A stretch of 64,000 bases of DNA from assembly GCA_033856255.1 (NCBI GenBank), contig JAWVFH010000004.1:1-64000 (forward strand), given 5' to 3'. The notes beneath the pieces are model-generated. The model worked only from the letters and a program-made list of their open reading frames with translations. It made no database searches and was not told the DNA's origin. Source of the stretch: WHSW01 sp033856255. GTDB taxonomy: Bacteria; Actinomycetota; Thermoleophilia; Solirubrobacterales; 70-9. This document shows positions 1-8,808 of this stretch, piece by piece (the stretch's first letter is position 1; each line of letters begins with the position of its first letter). A program made the translations under genes and the position numbers.

Positions 1-266
1 CCGGCGACGATGTCCATCTCACGATCGCGCGCGGTCAGGATCAGGATCGCCAGGTCGGGGCGTGCCCGGCGCAGATCACGACAGACCGAGATTCCGTCCA
101 CGTCGGGCAGGCCGAGGTCGAGGACGACGATCCCGACCGATGGCGTCGCCGCGGGGAGCGCGAGCCGGCCCTCGGCGACCCGGCTGACCCCGAGGCCCTG
201 CTGCTCGAGCACGCGCACCAACCCAAGCGCGATTGCCTCGTCGTCCTCGACCACCAGCACGTCCAC
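1..266 (-). CDS. OmpR-type response regulator, receiver domain (3' end outside window)
   Basis: The reverse strand reads VDVLVVEDDEAIALG and then LDLGLPDVDG, the acidic pocket and phospho-acceptor Asp of a receiver domain, followed by the LILTARD stretch that carries the conserved Thr. About 88 codons are present; the output domain lies beyond the left edge, so assignment to the DNA-binding OmpR/PhoB group is inference from the style of the receiver. The GTG at 266 is chosen because the receiver core begins immediately after it. It diverges from the lipoprotein-ABC operon at 418, whose upstream region carries a 22-bp-spaced direct repeat, so this regulator may control that operon. Confidence 0.85.
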   Translation of the reverse strand, partial: MDVLVVEDDEAIALGLVRVLEQQGLGVSRVAEGRLALPAATPSVGIVVLDLGLPDVDGISVCRDLRRARPDLAILILTARDREMDIVA

Positions 267-326
267 AGGCGCAACGGTAGTCGCGGGCGGGCCGTGGCGT
301 GAGCGCAGGCCAAATGTTTTACCCCC

Positions 327-356
327 CGTTGACCTGCGGTCGCCTTGGCGTTGACC
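327..356 (+). repeat. Direct repeat CGTTGACC x2, candidate response-regulator box
   Basis: CGTTGACC occurs at 327-334 and again at 349-356, start to start 22 bp, which is two helical turns. It lies in the 151-bp gap between the divergent response regulator and the lipoprotein operon. OmpR-family regulators typically bind tandem direct repeats, so this is a candidate operator. The role is inference; the repeat itself is directly visible. Confidence 0.4.
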
Positions 357-417
357 GCCGGATTCCTAGCGTTGTCGTCGATCCCCGATGTACTCACAAC
401 GACAAAGGAGCAAGGCC

Positions 418-1011
418 ATGAAACCCCGCCTTTTCGCCATCGGCGCAACCGTGATCGCGCTCGGCGCCCCGATCGGAATCGCCGCCTGCGGCGGCTCGAG
501 CTCGAGCTCACAAACGACGGTGAACCCGAACGCGGCCGAGGTCAGCCCCGCGGGTGACATTCCCGACAACCAGGTCTACGTCTCCTACAGCCCACCCGGC
601 GCCGGCTATCAGGTCAAGGTGCCAGAGGGCTGGTCGCGAGCCTCGCAGGGAGGCGCGATCACCTTCACCGACAAGCTCAACACGATCCAGCTCGACTCGA
701 GCTCCGCCAGCTCAGCGCCGACCGTCGCCGACGGCCAGGCGGAGCTGCAGCAGCTCGCCGGCACGGTCCCCGGCTTCAAGCCCGGGAATGTGAGCACGGT
801 GAAGCGCAGCGCCGGCACCGCGCTGCTGATCACCTACACGGGCAACGGCGCACCCGACCCGGTCACCGGCAAGGTCGTCCCCAACGCCTTCGAGCGCTAC
901 GAGTTCTTCCACAACGGCCGGCTGGCCACTCTGACCCTGAGCGGTCCGGTGGGCGCCGACAACGTCGATCCGTGGATGATCGTCACCGACTCGCTGCAGT
1001 GGGCCGCATGA
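418..1011 (+). CDS. Exported lipoprotein, first gene of ABC/FtsX operon
   Basis: 197 residues. The N-terminus MKPRLFAIGATVIALG is a signal peptide ending in the lipobox IAAC, so the mature protein should be lipid-anchored at the Cys and followed by a Gly/Ser linker. The rest contains a pattern (GYQVKVPEGW, then hydrophobic strands) resembling PsbP/LpqN-like small lipoproteins, but I cannot assign a function. The ATG at 418 is preceded by AAAGGAG at good spacing; an in-frame ATG at 388 lacks this. The stop overlaps the next start as ATGA, so it is coupled to the ATPase gene and probably serves the same export or efflux system as its accessory or substrate lipoprotein. Confidence 0.8.
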   Translation: MKPRLFAIGATVIALGAPIGIAACGGSSSSSQTTVNPNAAEVSPAGDIPDNQVYVSYSPPGAGYQVKVPEGWSRASQGGAITFTDKLNTIQLDSSSASSAPTVADGQAELQQLAGTVPGFKPGNVSTVKRSAGTALLITYTGNGAPDPVTGKVVPNAFERYEFFHNGRLATLTLSGPVGADNVDPWMIVTDSLQWAA

Positions 1012-1694
1012 GCGCGCCCACAATCCCAGTCGAGTGCGAGAGCCTCTACCGGTTCTTTCACGCCGGCGACGAGGAGACGCTCGCCCTGCAGGGCGTGACG
1101 CTCCAGGTCGACAGCGGCGAGATCGTCGCCATCACCGGCCCCTCGGGATCGGGCAAGAGCACGCTGCTGGCCTGCCTGGCCGGGCTCGACGAGCCCGACG
1201 GCGGCACGGTCCGCGTCGACGGTCAACGATTGACGCGCCGCACCGAGGAGGAGCGAAGCAAGCTCCGGGCTCAGAGCATCGGCATCCTCTACCAGAGCGT
1301 CAACCTGGTTGGGCACCTCGACATCGACGCCAACCTCGCCCTGGCGCGACGGTTAGGCGCCGACGGGCGACGCCAAAAAGAGGTGGCCGGTGAGAAGGAT
1401 CTACTCGAGCGCGTCGGCATCGCCGACCGCGCCAAGGCTCGGCCGAGCGAGCTCTCCGGCGGCGAACTCGCAAGGGCCGGGCTCGCAGTCGCGCTCGCCA
1501 ACGATCCTGCCGTGCTGCTCTGCGACGAGCCGACCGGCGAGCTCGACGAGCATTCCGCCCAGCGGGTGCTCGAGCTCCTTCACGAGCGGGCGGACGAGGG
1601 CGGGGCGGTGATCGTGGTCACCCACAATCCGCTGGTCGCGGCCGAGGCCGATCGCGTGATCTCGCTACGCGACGGTCGGGTGGTGCAGTCGTGA
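1008..1694 (+). CDS. ABC transporter ATP-binding protein (LolD/MacB type)
   Basis: 228 residues with all ABC ATPase motifs in order: Walker A GPSGSGKS near residue 45, signature LSGGE, Walker B VLLCDEPTGELDE and the switch His in VVTHN. The EPTGELD wording is typical of the LolD/MacB/FtsE class that works with FtsX-like permeases. It overlaps the lipoprotein gene upstream (ATGA) and the second ATPase downstream (GTGA). With two different ATPase genes and one large permease, the system may use a heterodimeric motor. Substrate unknown. Confidence 0.9.
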   Translation: MSAPTIPVECESLYRFFHAGDEETLALQGVTLQVDSGEIVAITGPSGSGKSTLLACLAGLDEPDGGTVRVDGQRLTRRTEEERSKLRAQSIGILYQSVNLVGHLDIDANLALARRLGADGRRQKEVAGEKDLLERVGIADRAKARPSELSGGELARAGLAVALANDPAVLLCDEPTGELDEHSAQRVLELLHERADEGGAVIVVTHNPLVAAEADRVISLRDGRVVQS

Positions 1695-2452
1695 GCGCCG
1701 TGACCCCGTCCCTCGACGAGCGCCTTCGAGCGCTCAAGGATCGAGGCCCCGCGGTTCCCGGCCCCCTGCCACCGCTGGTGCGGGTGAGCGGCGCCGCACG
1801 CTCCTACGGCGAGGGCTCCGCGGCCAGGGTCGCGCTTCGCCAGACCAACTGCGAGATCTCCGACGGCGATCGGATCGCGCTCATGGGTCCCTCCGGATCG
1901 GGCAAGTCGACCCTGCTGCACCTGATGGCCGGTCTCGATCAGCCGACGGTCGGCACCGTTGACTGGCCCGGCATCGGTCCTCGCGAGGCGCTGCGACCCG
2001 GCCCCGTGGCGATCGTCTTCCAGGGTCCGAGCCTGCTTCCGGCTCTGAGCGTGGTCGAGAACGTCGCCCTGCCGCTGATCTTCGGCGGACAGAGCAACGA
2101 CGAGGCAACCGCCCGAGCCGATCGGGCGCTGGCCCAGCTCGAGCTCTCGGAGCTGCGCGACAAGCTGCCAGAGGAGATCTCCGGCGGACAGGCGCAGCGC
2201 GTCGCCGTCGGCCGCGCGCTCGCCGGCGAGCCCCGCCTGATCCTTGCCGATGAGCCGACCGGCCAGCTCGACCGCGAGATCGGATCGCACGTGGTCGACC
2301 TGCTGATCGCCGCGGCCGACCACGCCGATGCGGCCCTCGTGATCTCGACCCACGACCCGGCGATCGGCGCGCGGCTTCCAACCAGATGGCAATTGGCCGA
2401 CGGCGAGTTGCTGGTCAGCGCCGACGACGACTCGAAGGAGACACCACGATGA
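1691..2452 (+). CDS. ABC transporter ATP-binding protein (LolD/MacB type), second copy
   Basis: 253 residues. Walker A GPSGSGKS around residue 65, signature ISGGQ, Walker B LILADEPTGQLD and switch His in STHD are all intact, so it should be a working ATPase. It has about 30 extra N-terminal residues compared with the first ATPase. The GTG start at 1691 sits inside the stop of the previous gene, and its own stop overlaps the permease ATG at 2449, so the three are translationally coupled. The sequences differ enough from the first ATPase that this is a paralogue, not a recent duplicate. Confidence 0.9.
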   Translation: MSAVTPSLDERLRALKDRGPAVPGPLPPLVRVSGAARSYGEGSAARVALRQTNCEISDGDRIALMGPSGSGKSTLLHLMAGLDQPTVGTVDWPGIGPREALRPGPVAIVFQGPSLLPALSVVENVALPLIFGGQSNDEATARADRALAQLELSELRDKLPEEISGGQAQRVAVGRALAGEPRLILADEPTGQLDREIGSHVVDLLIAAADHADAALVISTHDPAIGARLPTRWQLADGELLVSADDDSKETPR

Positions 2453-5121
2453 CCCTCTCTCTCAGTTGGCTGGCGGGACTGATCGCCCACCGCCGCTCGC
2501 GCGTGATCGCAACCGCGATCGGCGTCGCGATCGGCGTTGCGCTGCTGGCCTCGATCGGAACCTTCCTCTCCTCGACGACGTCGAAGATGACCGACCGCGC
2601 TGTGCAGAGCGTCCCAGTTGACTGGCAGGTCGAGGCCCAGCCGGGGGCCAACCCGGCCAAGGTAATCGACCAAACGCGCAACCTCCCGGGCGTCAGCGCC
2701 ACGGCCACGGTGCGCTTCGCCTCCACCAACGGGCTCACCGCGGCCACCGGCCAGACGGTGCAGCGGACCGGACCGGGTCAGGTCCTGAGCATGCCGGCCT
2801 CCTACCCGAGCACCTTTCCCGGATCCGTAAGGCTGCTCGCCGGAAGCCTCAACGGACCGCTTCTCGCCCAGCAGACAGCCGCGAACGTGCAGGCGCGGCC
2901 CGGTGACCAGGTGAAGATCGGGCGTCCCGGGCTCGGCGACGCCACCGTTCGGATCGCCGGCGTCGTCGAGCTACCGGCGGCGGACTCCCTGTTTCAGAAG
3001 GTCGGAGCGCCCCCGGGCGCCCAGCTTCAGGCGCCCCCCGACAACGTCGTGATCCTCCCGCCCGCGACCTTCCAGCGGGTCGAGGGACCCCTCGCCTCCG
3101 CCCGGCCGGACCTGGTTCGCACCCAGGTCCACGCGACCCTCGACCAGGCGGCGCTGCCGTCGAGTCCCAGCGCGGCCTTCACCCAGGTATCGGGACAGGC
3201 AAAGAACCTGGAGGTAAAGCTCGCCGGTGCCGGACTGGTGGGCGACAACCTCGGCTCGGCCCTCGACCACGCCCGCGGCGACGCGCTCTACGCGCAGATC
3301 CTCTTCCTCTTCTTGGGCGTGCCCGGAGCGATCCTCGCCGGCCTGATCACGGCCTCGATCGCGTCGGCGGGCGCCGAGCGCCGCCGCCGCGATCAGGGCC
3401 TGCTGCGCACCCGTGGTGCGACCACCAACCAGCTGGTCCGCATGGCCCTGGCCGAGACCGCGCTCGCCGGCGGCATCGGGATCGCCCTCGGGCTCGCGGG
3501 CGCGCTCGGAATCGGCGCTCTCGCCTTCGGCACGGCCAGCTTCGGCGCCGGGTCGCTGGCCGCGGTGTTGTGGGCGACGGGCGCCGCCATCGCGGGACTC
3601 GTGATCGCGGCTACCGCGATCACCCTGCCGGCCTGGCGAGAGGCCCGCTCGCTGACCGTGGCCGGCGCCCGGCGCAGCGTCGGTAGACCAGAGCGCTCGC
3701 CGTGGTGGATGCGGGCTCGGCTCGATTTTCTGGCGCTCGCCGGCGCCGCCCTCGTTTACTGGCAGGCGAGTCGCAATGGCTATCAGCTCGTCCTCGCGCC
3801 CGAGGGACTCCCTCAGGTGCAGGTCAACTGGTACGCGCTGCTGGCTCCGGTCCTGCTCTGGATCGGCGGCGGCCTGCTCGCCTACCGGCTCGCGGATCTG
3901 CTGCTGTTCCGGGGTCGAAGGATCCTGGGCCGAGGCTTGAAGCCGCTGGCCGGAAACCTGTCACCGACCGTGGCGGCGACGATGGGCCGCCAGCGGCGCC
4001 TGCTTGCCAGGTCGTTGACGCTGGTCGCCCTCACCGTTGCCTTCGCGGGCTCGACCGCGGTCTTCAACTCGACCTACGCGCAGCAGGCGGAGGCCGACGC
4101 CCGGCTCACCAACGGCGCCGACGTCACCGTGACCGAATCTCCGGGCGCGAACGTCGGGCCGAGCGAGGCCGCGACGCTGGCGAAGGTCCAGGGCGTGAGC
4201 TCGGTTGAACCGCTCCAGCATCGCTTCGCCTACGTCGGCGCCGACCTGCAGGACCTCTACGGGGTGAATCCGACGACGATCGGCGCCGCCGGCCAACTCC
4301 AAAACGGCTGGTTTCAGGGTGGCAGCACGGACCAGCTGCTCTCGACCCTGGGCTCCAAGCCCGACTCGATCCTGGTCAGCGCCGAGACGGTCAAGGACTT
4401 CCAGCTCCACCCCGGCGACCTGCTGCGCCTGCGGCTGCAGAACGGCCTGACGAAGCAGTACACGACCGTCCCCTTCCACTACGCCGGGATCGCGAAGGAG
4501 TTCCCGACCGCGCCTCGCGACAGCTTCCTGGTCGCCAACGCGAGCTACGTCGCCCAACAGACCGGCAGCAACGCCGTCGGCTCGTTCTTGATCCAGACCG
4601 ACGGGACCAGTCCGGCGACGGTCGCGTCTCGGGTGCAGTCGGTGGTCGGCACCGGTGCCAAGGTCACCGACATCACCTCCAGCCGCCAGGTGATCGGTAC
4701 CAGCCTGACGTCGGTGGAGCTGTCCGGCCTGACCAAGGTCGAGCTCGCCTTCGCGCTCGTGCTCGCCGCGGCGAGCACCGGGCTGGTGCTCGGCCTCGGC
4801 TTCGCCGAGCGCAGGCGGTCGTTCGCGATCGCCTCCGCGCTCGGCGCCCGAGCGAAGCAGCTGGGCGCGTTCGCATGGAGCGAGGCGACCTTCGTCACCG
4901 CCGGCGGTCTGCTGCTGGGCGGCGTGATCGCCACCGGCCTCTCCGTGGTCCTGGTCAAGGTCCTGACCGGCGTATTCGATCCACCGCCCGACGTGCTCTC
5001 CGTGCCGTGGCTCTATCTGGGCACGGTTGCCGGAGTCGCGATGGTGGCGGTCGTGCTCGCCACCTTGGCGATGCTCCACGCCCTGCGGCGACCGCAGATC
5101 GAAACCCTGCGCGACCTCTGA
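2449..5121 (+). CDS. FtsX-like ABC permease, large two-domain form
   Basis: 890 residues. A first membrane helix near residues 20-40 is followed by a large extracytoplasmic domain (about 50-280), then three hydrophobic segments (about 285-415), further helices around 430-500 and 525-545, a second external domain, and three last helices up to the C-terminal RRPQIETLRDL. This is the duplicated FtsX architecture of MacB-type mechanotransmission or lipoprotein-handling permeases. It is the membrane partner of the two ATPases upstream, joined by an ATGA overlap. The preceding lipoprotein and following small exported protein suggest a complex acting at the outer face of the membrane. Substrate not predictable from sequence. 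Confidence 0.88.
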   Translation: MTLSLSWLAGLIAHRRSRVIATAIGVAIGVALLASIGTFLSSTTSKMTDRAVQSVPVDWQVEAQPGANPAKVIDQTRNLPGVSATATVRFASTNGLTAATGQTVQRTGPGQVLSMPASYPSTFPGSVRLLAGSLNGPLLAQQTAANVQARPGDQVKIGRPGLGDATVRIAGVVELPAADSLFQKVGAPPGAQLQAPPDNVVILPPATFQRVEGPLASARPDLVRTQVHATLDQAALPSSPSAAFTQVSGQAKNLEVKLAGAGLVGDNLGSALDHARGDALYAQILFLFLGVPGAILAGLITASIASAGAERRRRDQGLLRTRGATTNQLVRMALAETALAGGIGIALGLAGALGIGALAFGTASFGAGSLAAVLWATGAAIAGLVIAATAITLPAWREARSLTVAGARRSVGRPERSPWWMRARLDFLALAGAALVYWQASRNGYQLVLAPEGLPQVQVNWYALLAPVLLWIGGGLLAYRLADLLLFRGRRILGRGLKPLAGNLSPTVAATMGRQRRLLARSLTLVALTVAFAGSTAVFNSTYAQQAEADARLTNGADVTVTESPGANVGPSEAATLAKVQGVSSVEPLQHRFAYVGADLQDLYGVNPTTIGAAGQLQNGWFQGGSTDQLLSTLGSKPDSILVSAETVKDFQLHPGDLLRLRLQNGLTKQYTTVPFHYAGIAKEFPTAPRDSFLVANASYVAQQTGSNAVGSFLIQTDGTSPATVASRVQSVVGTGAKVTDITSSRQVIGTSLTSVELSGLTKVELAFALVLAAASTGLVLGLGFAERRRSFAIASALGARAKQLGAFAWSEATFVTAGGLLLGGVIATGLSVVLVKVLTGVFDPPPDVLSVPWLYLGTVAGVAMVAVVLATLAMLHALRRPQIETLRDL

Positions 5122-5366
5122 TGTCCGCCCGGCGACGACTGAGGACTCTCGCCGGCGTCGCGGCCACCGCGGTCGTGCTCGCGACCGGCCTCGGCTCGAC
5201 GACGGCCAATGCCGCTTCGCCTGCAGCCTCCAGCCGCTTCCCGCAGTTGCACGCGGTGATCCAGGCTCAGGTCACCGTCGCCGACCTGGCCGACGGCTGG
5301 GCTCGCCATCAGCGCGAGATCGCGGGCCACGTCCGGCCGCCCGGCCCCCGCCACGGCCATCGCTAG
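5121..5366 (+). CDS. Small exported protein of the FtsX operon
   Basis: 81 residues. The start ATG overlaps the permease stop as TGATG, so it is coupled to it. A signal peptide is clear: basic RRRLR, a hydrophobic stretch, then an ANAAS cleavage-type site near residue 31. The mature part is only about 50 residues and ends in a His/Arg/Pro-rich tail. I recognise no domain. Its position as last gene of the operon makes it a candidate small periplasmic or cell-wall partner of the transporter, but this is inference. Confidence 0.6.
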   Translation: MSARRRLRTLAGVAATAVVLATGLGSTTANAASPAASSRFPQLHAVIQAQVTVADLADGWARHQREIAGHVRPPGPRHGHR

Positions 5367-5429
5367 GGCGCCGGCCCCGGCGGCGAAGCAGTCAGGAGCC
5401 TTTCAGGCAAGCCCTGCCACCCTCGGGCC

Positions 5430-6317
5430 ATGACGACGACCACTGCGCCGACCGCGCCCCGCGACGCCGGGATCTCCTTTGGCCGGCAGATGCTGAACAA
5501 GGTCCCGGAGATCACCCTCTACTTCTGGATCATCAAGATCCTCTGCACCACGGTCGGCGAGACGGCCGCGGACTACGTGAACGACACCCTCGGATTCGGG
5601 TTGACGAACACGACCTACGTCGCCGGCGCGCTGCTGGTCGTCTGCCTGATCGCCCAATTCCGACTGCGCAAGTACGTGCCCAGCGTCTATTGGCTTGCGG
5701 TCGTCCTGATCAGCATCTTCGGAACGCTGATCACCGACAACCTGGTCGACAACCTGGGCGTCGCGCTGGAAACGACGTCGATCGCCTTCACGATCTGCCT
5801 CGCTGTCACCTTCGCCGCCTGGTATACGAGCGAGCGGACGCTCTCGATCCACACGATCGTCACCAGCCGCCGCGAGTCGTTCTACTGGCTCGCGGTCCTG
5901 TTCACCTTCGCGCTCGGCACCGCGGCCGGCGACCTGGTCGCCGAGCGCATGGGCCTCGGCTTCTTCATCTCCGCGCTGATCTTCGCCGGGATGATCGGGC
6001 TGGTCGCGCTCGCCCACTTCCGCTTCCGGATGGGCCCGGTGCTCGCCTTCTGGCTCGCCTACATCCTCACCCGCCCGCTCGGCGCCTCGATCGGCGACTG
6101 GATGTCGCAGCCGACCGCCGATGGCGGCCTTGGGCTCGGCACCACGGTGACCAGCGCAATCTTCCTGAGCACGATCCTCGCCCTGGTCGTCTACCTGACC
6201 CGGACGAGGATCGACGAGACCCCGGCCGAGCGGATCGAGCACGACGAACGGGAACGCCTCCGCCACCACGGCGCTCGTCCGCTCGAGGGCGAAGAGGGGC
6301 TCTTGGAGACCACCTGA
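5430..6317 (+). CDS. DUF347 / COG4705-type integral membrane protein
   Basis: 295 residues, about eight hydrophobic segments, with the characteristic repeated motif KVPEITLYFWIIKILCTTVGE followed later by a second half containing ALGTAAGDLV and YILTRPLGASIGDW. This internal twofold repeat (each half with acidic and Gly residues inside a helix) defines the DUF347 family, whose members are often called membrane-anchored proteins of unknown function. It follows the FtsX operon after a 63-base gap and probably has its own promoter. The C-terminus is a charged cytoplasmic tail. Function not assigned. Confidence 0.8.
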   Translation: MTTTTAPTAPRDAGISFGRQMLNKVPEITLYFWIIKILCTTVGETAADYVNDTLGFGLTNTTYVAGALLVVCLIAQFRLRKYVPSVYWLAVVLISIFGTLITDNLVDNLGVALETTSIAFTICLAVTFAAWYTSERTLSIHTIVTSRRESFYWLAVLFTFALGTAAGDLVAERMGLGFFISALIFAGMIGLVALAHFRFRMGPVLAFWLAYILTRPLGASIGDWMSQPTADGGLGLGTTVTSAIFLSTILALVVYLTRTRIDETPAERIEHDERERLRHHGARPLEGEEGLLETT

Positions 6318-6327
6318 TCCGGGGGTC

Positions 6328-8808
6328 CTAGGCCCGGATCCGCTCCCCCTTCGGGTCGAACAGCGGCTCGCCGGCGACCTCGCCGCCGATCCACTCGCCG
6401 AAGATCTCCACCTCCACCCCGGTCCCGGCCTCGGCGCGCTCCGGCGGCAGGTAGGCGTAGGCGATCGACCGCTCGACCGTGTAGCCGTAGCCGCCTGTGG
6501 TCACGCGGCCGGCGATCTCGCCGGCGATCCGGACCGGCTCGTTGCCGAGCGCGACCGACCGCGGATCGTCGAGCGTCAGGCAGCTGAGCCTCGTCCGCGG
6601 ACCGGCCCGCTTCGCCTCGACCAGCGCCTCGCGGCCGATGAAGCCACCCTCCTTGTCGAGCTTGACGCAGAAGCCGACCCCGCCCTCGTAGGGCGTTTCG
6701 TCCGGTGTGACGTCGGCGCCCCAGACGCGGTACCCCTTCTCCAGCCGCATCGAGTCGATCGCCCGGTAGCCGCCGGCGACCAGCCCGTGCGGCTGCCCGG
6801 CCTCCCAGAGCGCCCGCCAGAGCCCGAGCCCGTACTCGGTCGGGCAGTAGATCTCCCAGCCGAGCTCGCCGACGTAGGTCACCCGCAGCGCCCGCACCGG
6901 CACGTTGCCGACGGTGATCTCCCGCACCGCCATGTACGGGAAGTCGTCGTCGGCGAGCGAGGCCGGGGTGAGCGGCGCGAGCACGTCACGGGCCCGCGGA
7001 CCCCAGATCCCGATGCACGACCAGGCCGAGGTGACGTCCCGGACGTTCACCGAGGCATCCTCGGGGATGTTCTTTCGAATCCACTCGCGGTCGTGGTTTC
7101 CGAAAGCGGTACCGGTGACGATCTGAAACAGCTCCTCGCCGAGCCGCGCGACGGTGAAATCGCACTCGATCCCGCCGCGGCGGTTGAGCATCTGCGTGTA
7201 GGTCACCTGGCCGACGCCGCGAGCGACGATGTTGTCGCAGAGGTGCTCGAGCGCAGCGGCCGCGTCGGGTCCGGCGATCTCCAGCTTCGCGAACGACGAC
7301 TCGTCGAAGATCGCGACCGCCTCGCGGGTGGCGCGGTGCTCGGCGCCGATCGCCGGCGACCAGTGCTCGCCGGCCCAGCCGCGCGGGCGCAGCGCCTCGT
7401 CGCCCCCCGGCAGTTGCGCGTTTGACTCGTACCAGTTGACCCGCTCCCAACCCGACTTCTCGCCGAACGCGGCGTCGTGCTCCGCGTGCCAGGCGTTTGC
7501 CGCCGAGACGCGCAGCGGCCGCCCGCCCGAGCGCTCGTGGTTGGGGTAGCGGATGTCGTAGTAGGTCTCGTATGTCTCGCGAATCCGCGCGTGCGTGTAG
7601 GCGGGCGAGCGGTACTGGGCGCCGAAGCGCCGCACGTCCATCTCCCAGAGGTCGAGGCTCGGCTCGCCCTCGGCGATCCATTCGGCGATCTGCCAGCCGA
7701 TGCCGCCGGCGCCGGCGAGGCCGTGGGCGCAGAAACCGGCGGCGACGAAGAGGCCGCGCACCTCCGACTCGCCCAGGCAGAACTCATTGTCCGGCGTGAA
7801 CGCCTCGGGTCCGTTGATCAGCTTGGTCACCTTGATCTCGTCCATCGCCGGCACTCGCCGCTTCGAGTTCTCGGTGATCTCCGCGAAGCGGTCCCAGTCG
7901 TCCTCGAGCAGGCGCCCGTTGAAGTCGGGCGGGATCGCCTCCAGCCCGCCGGTGCCGTCGGGCAGGAACGCCGGCTGCGACTCGCGCTCGTACCCGCCCA
8001 TGATGAGGCCGCCGCCGTCCTCGCGGAAGTAGATGAGGAGATCCGGGTCGCGCAGCGTCGGCAGCCGCTGGTCGGCCGCGTGCTCCCGGAACGGCTGAGT
8101 GACGAGGTACTGGTGCGACATCGGGATCACCGGCACCCGGATCCCGGCGAGGCGGCCGATCTCGGCCGCGTACATGCCCGCCGCGATCACGATCACCTCG
8201 GCCTCGATCCGGCTCCTCTCGGTGACAACCGCCTTCGCGCGTCCGTTTTCGACCTCGATCCCGGTGACCCGTGTGTTCTGGAAGACCTGCAGGTCGCCCT
8301 CGCGGCGGGCGACGTCGGCGAGCGCGTAGGTGAGCTGCGAGGGGTCGATGTAGCCGTCGGTGGGCAACCAGGCGGCTCCGAGCACGCCATCGGTCGACAT
8401 CAGCGGGAACATCTCGGCTGCCTCGCCGGCCGAGATCAGCTCGAGCGGCAGGCCGAACGTCTTCGCCCAGCCGGCCTGGCGGCGCAGCTCCTCCATCCGC
8501 TCGGGGCTCGAGGCGAGCCGGATCCCGCCGCACTCGACCCAGCCGGGGTCGAGCTCGGATTCGGTCGCCAGGCCCCGGTAGACGTCGACCGAGTGCATCA
8601 TCATCTTCGTCAGCGAGACCGATCCGCGCAGCTGGCCGACGAGGCCGGCCGAGTGGAAGGTCGAGCCGGAGGTGAGCTCGGCGCGGTCGACGAGGACGAC
8701 GTCGCGGTAGCCGAGCTTCGCCAGGTGGTAGGCGATCGAGGCGCCGCCGACGCCACCGCCGACGATCACGCAGCGAGCCGCGTCCGGGAGCTCAGTCCGC
8801 CGTACCAC
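6328..8808 (-). CDS. FAD-dependent (N-methyl) amine dehydrogenase with C-terminal GcvT domain
   Basis: 826 residues with the domain order of dimethylglycine/sarcosine dehydrogenases. The N-terminal FAD domain has the dinucleotide motif GGGVGGASIAYH at residues 17-28 and a STFHSAG segment with His52, aligning with the His that binds flavin covalently in that family. A DAO oxidoreductase domain extends to about 380, followed by a linker and a GcvT-like aminomethyltransferase domain to the end. Family members oxidise an N-methyl group and pass the one-carbon unit to tetrahydrofolate. The GTG at 8808 overlaps the end of the phosphotransferase gene by 17 nt with GAGG just upstream; an ATG further upstream would lie deep inside that gene. 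Probably part of the amine-utilisation locus; the exact substrate is not determined. Confidence 0.85.
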   Translation of the reverse strand: MVRRTELPDAARCVIVGGGVGGASIAYHLAKLGYRDVVLVDRAELTSGSTFHSAGLVGQLRGSVSLTKMMMHSVDVYRGLATESELDPGWVECGGIRLASSPERMEELRRQAGWAKTFGLPLELISAGEAAEMFPLMSTDGVLGAAWLPTDGYIDPSQLTYALADVARREGDLQVFQNTRVTGIEVENGRAKAVVTERSRIEAEVIVIAAGMYAAEIGRLAGIRVPVIPMSHQYLVTQPFREHAADQRLPTLRDPDLLIYFREDGGGLIMGGYERESQPAFLPDGTGGLEAIPPDFNGRLLEDDWDRFAEITENSKRRVPAMDEIKVTKLINGPEAFTPDNEFCLGESEVRGLFVAAGFCAHGLAGAGGIGWQIAEWIAEGEPSLDLWEMDVRRFGAQYRSPAYTHARIRETYETYYDIRYPNHERSGGRPLRVSAANAWHAEHDAAFGEKSGWERVNWYESNAQLPGGDEALRPRGWAGEHWSPAIGAEHRATREAVAIFDESSFAKLEIAGPDAAAALEHLCDNIVARGVGQVTYTQMLNRRGGIECDFTVARLGEELFQIVTGTAFGNHDREWIRKNIPEDASVNVRDVTSAWSCIGIWGPRARDVLAPLTPASLADDDFPYMAVREITVGNVPVRALRVTYVGELGWEIYCPTEYGLGLWRALWEAGQPHGLVAGGYRAIDSMRLEKGYRVWGADVTPDETPYEGGVGFCVKLDKEGGFIGREALVEAKRAGPRTRLSCLTLDDPRSVALGNEPVRIAGEIAGRVTTGGYGYTVERSIAYAYLPPERAEAGTGVEVEIFGEWIGGEVAGEPLFDPKGERIRA

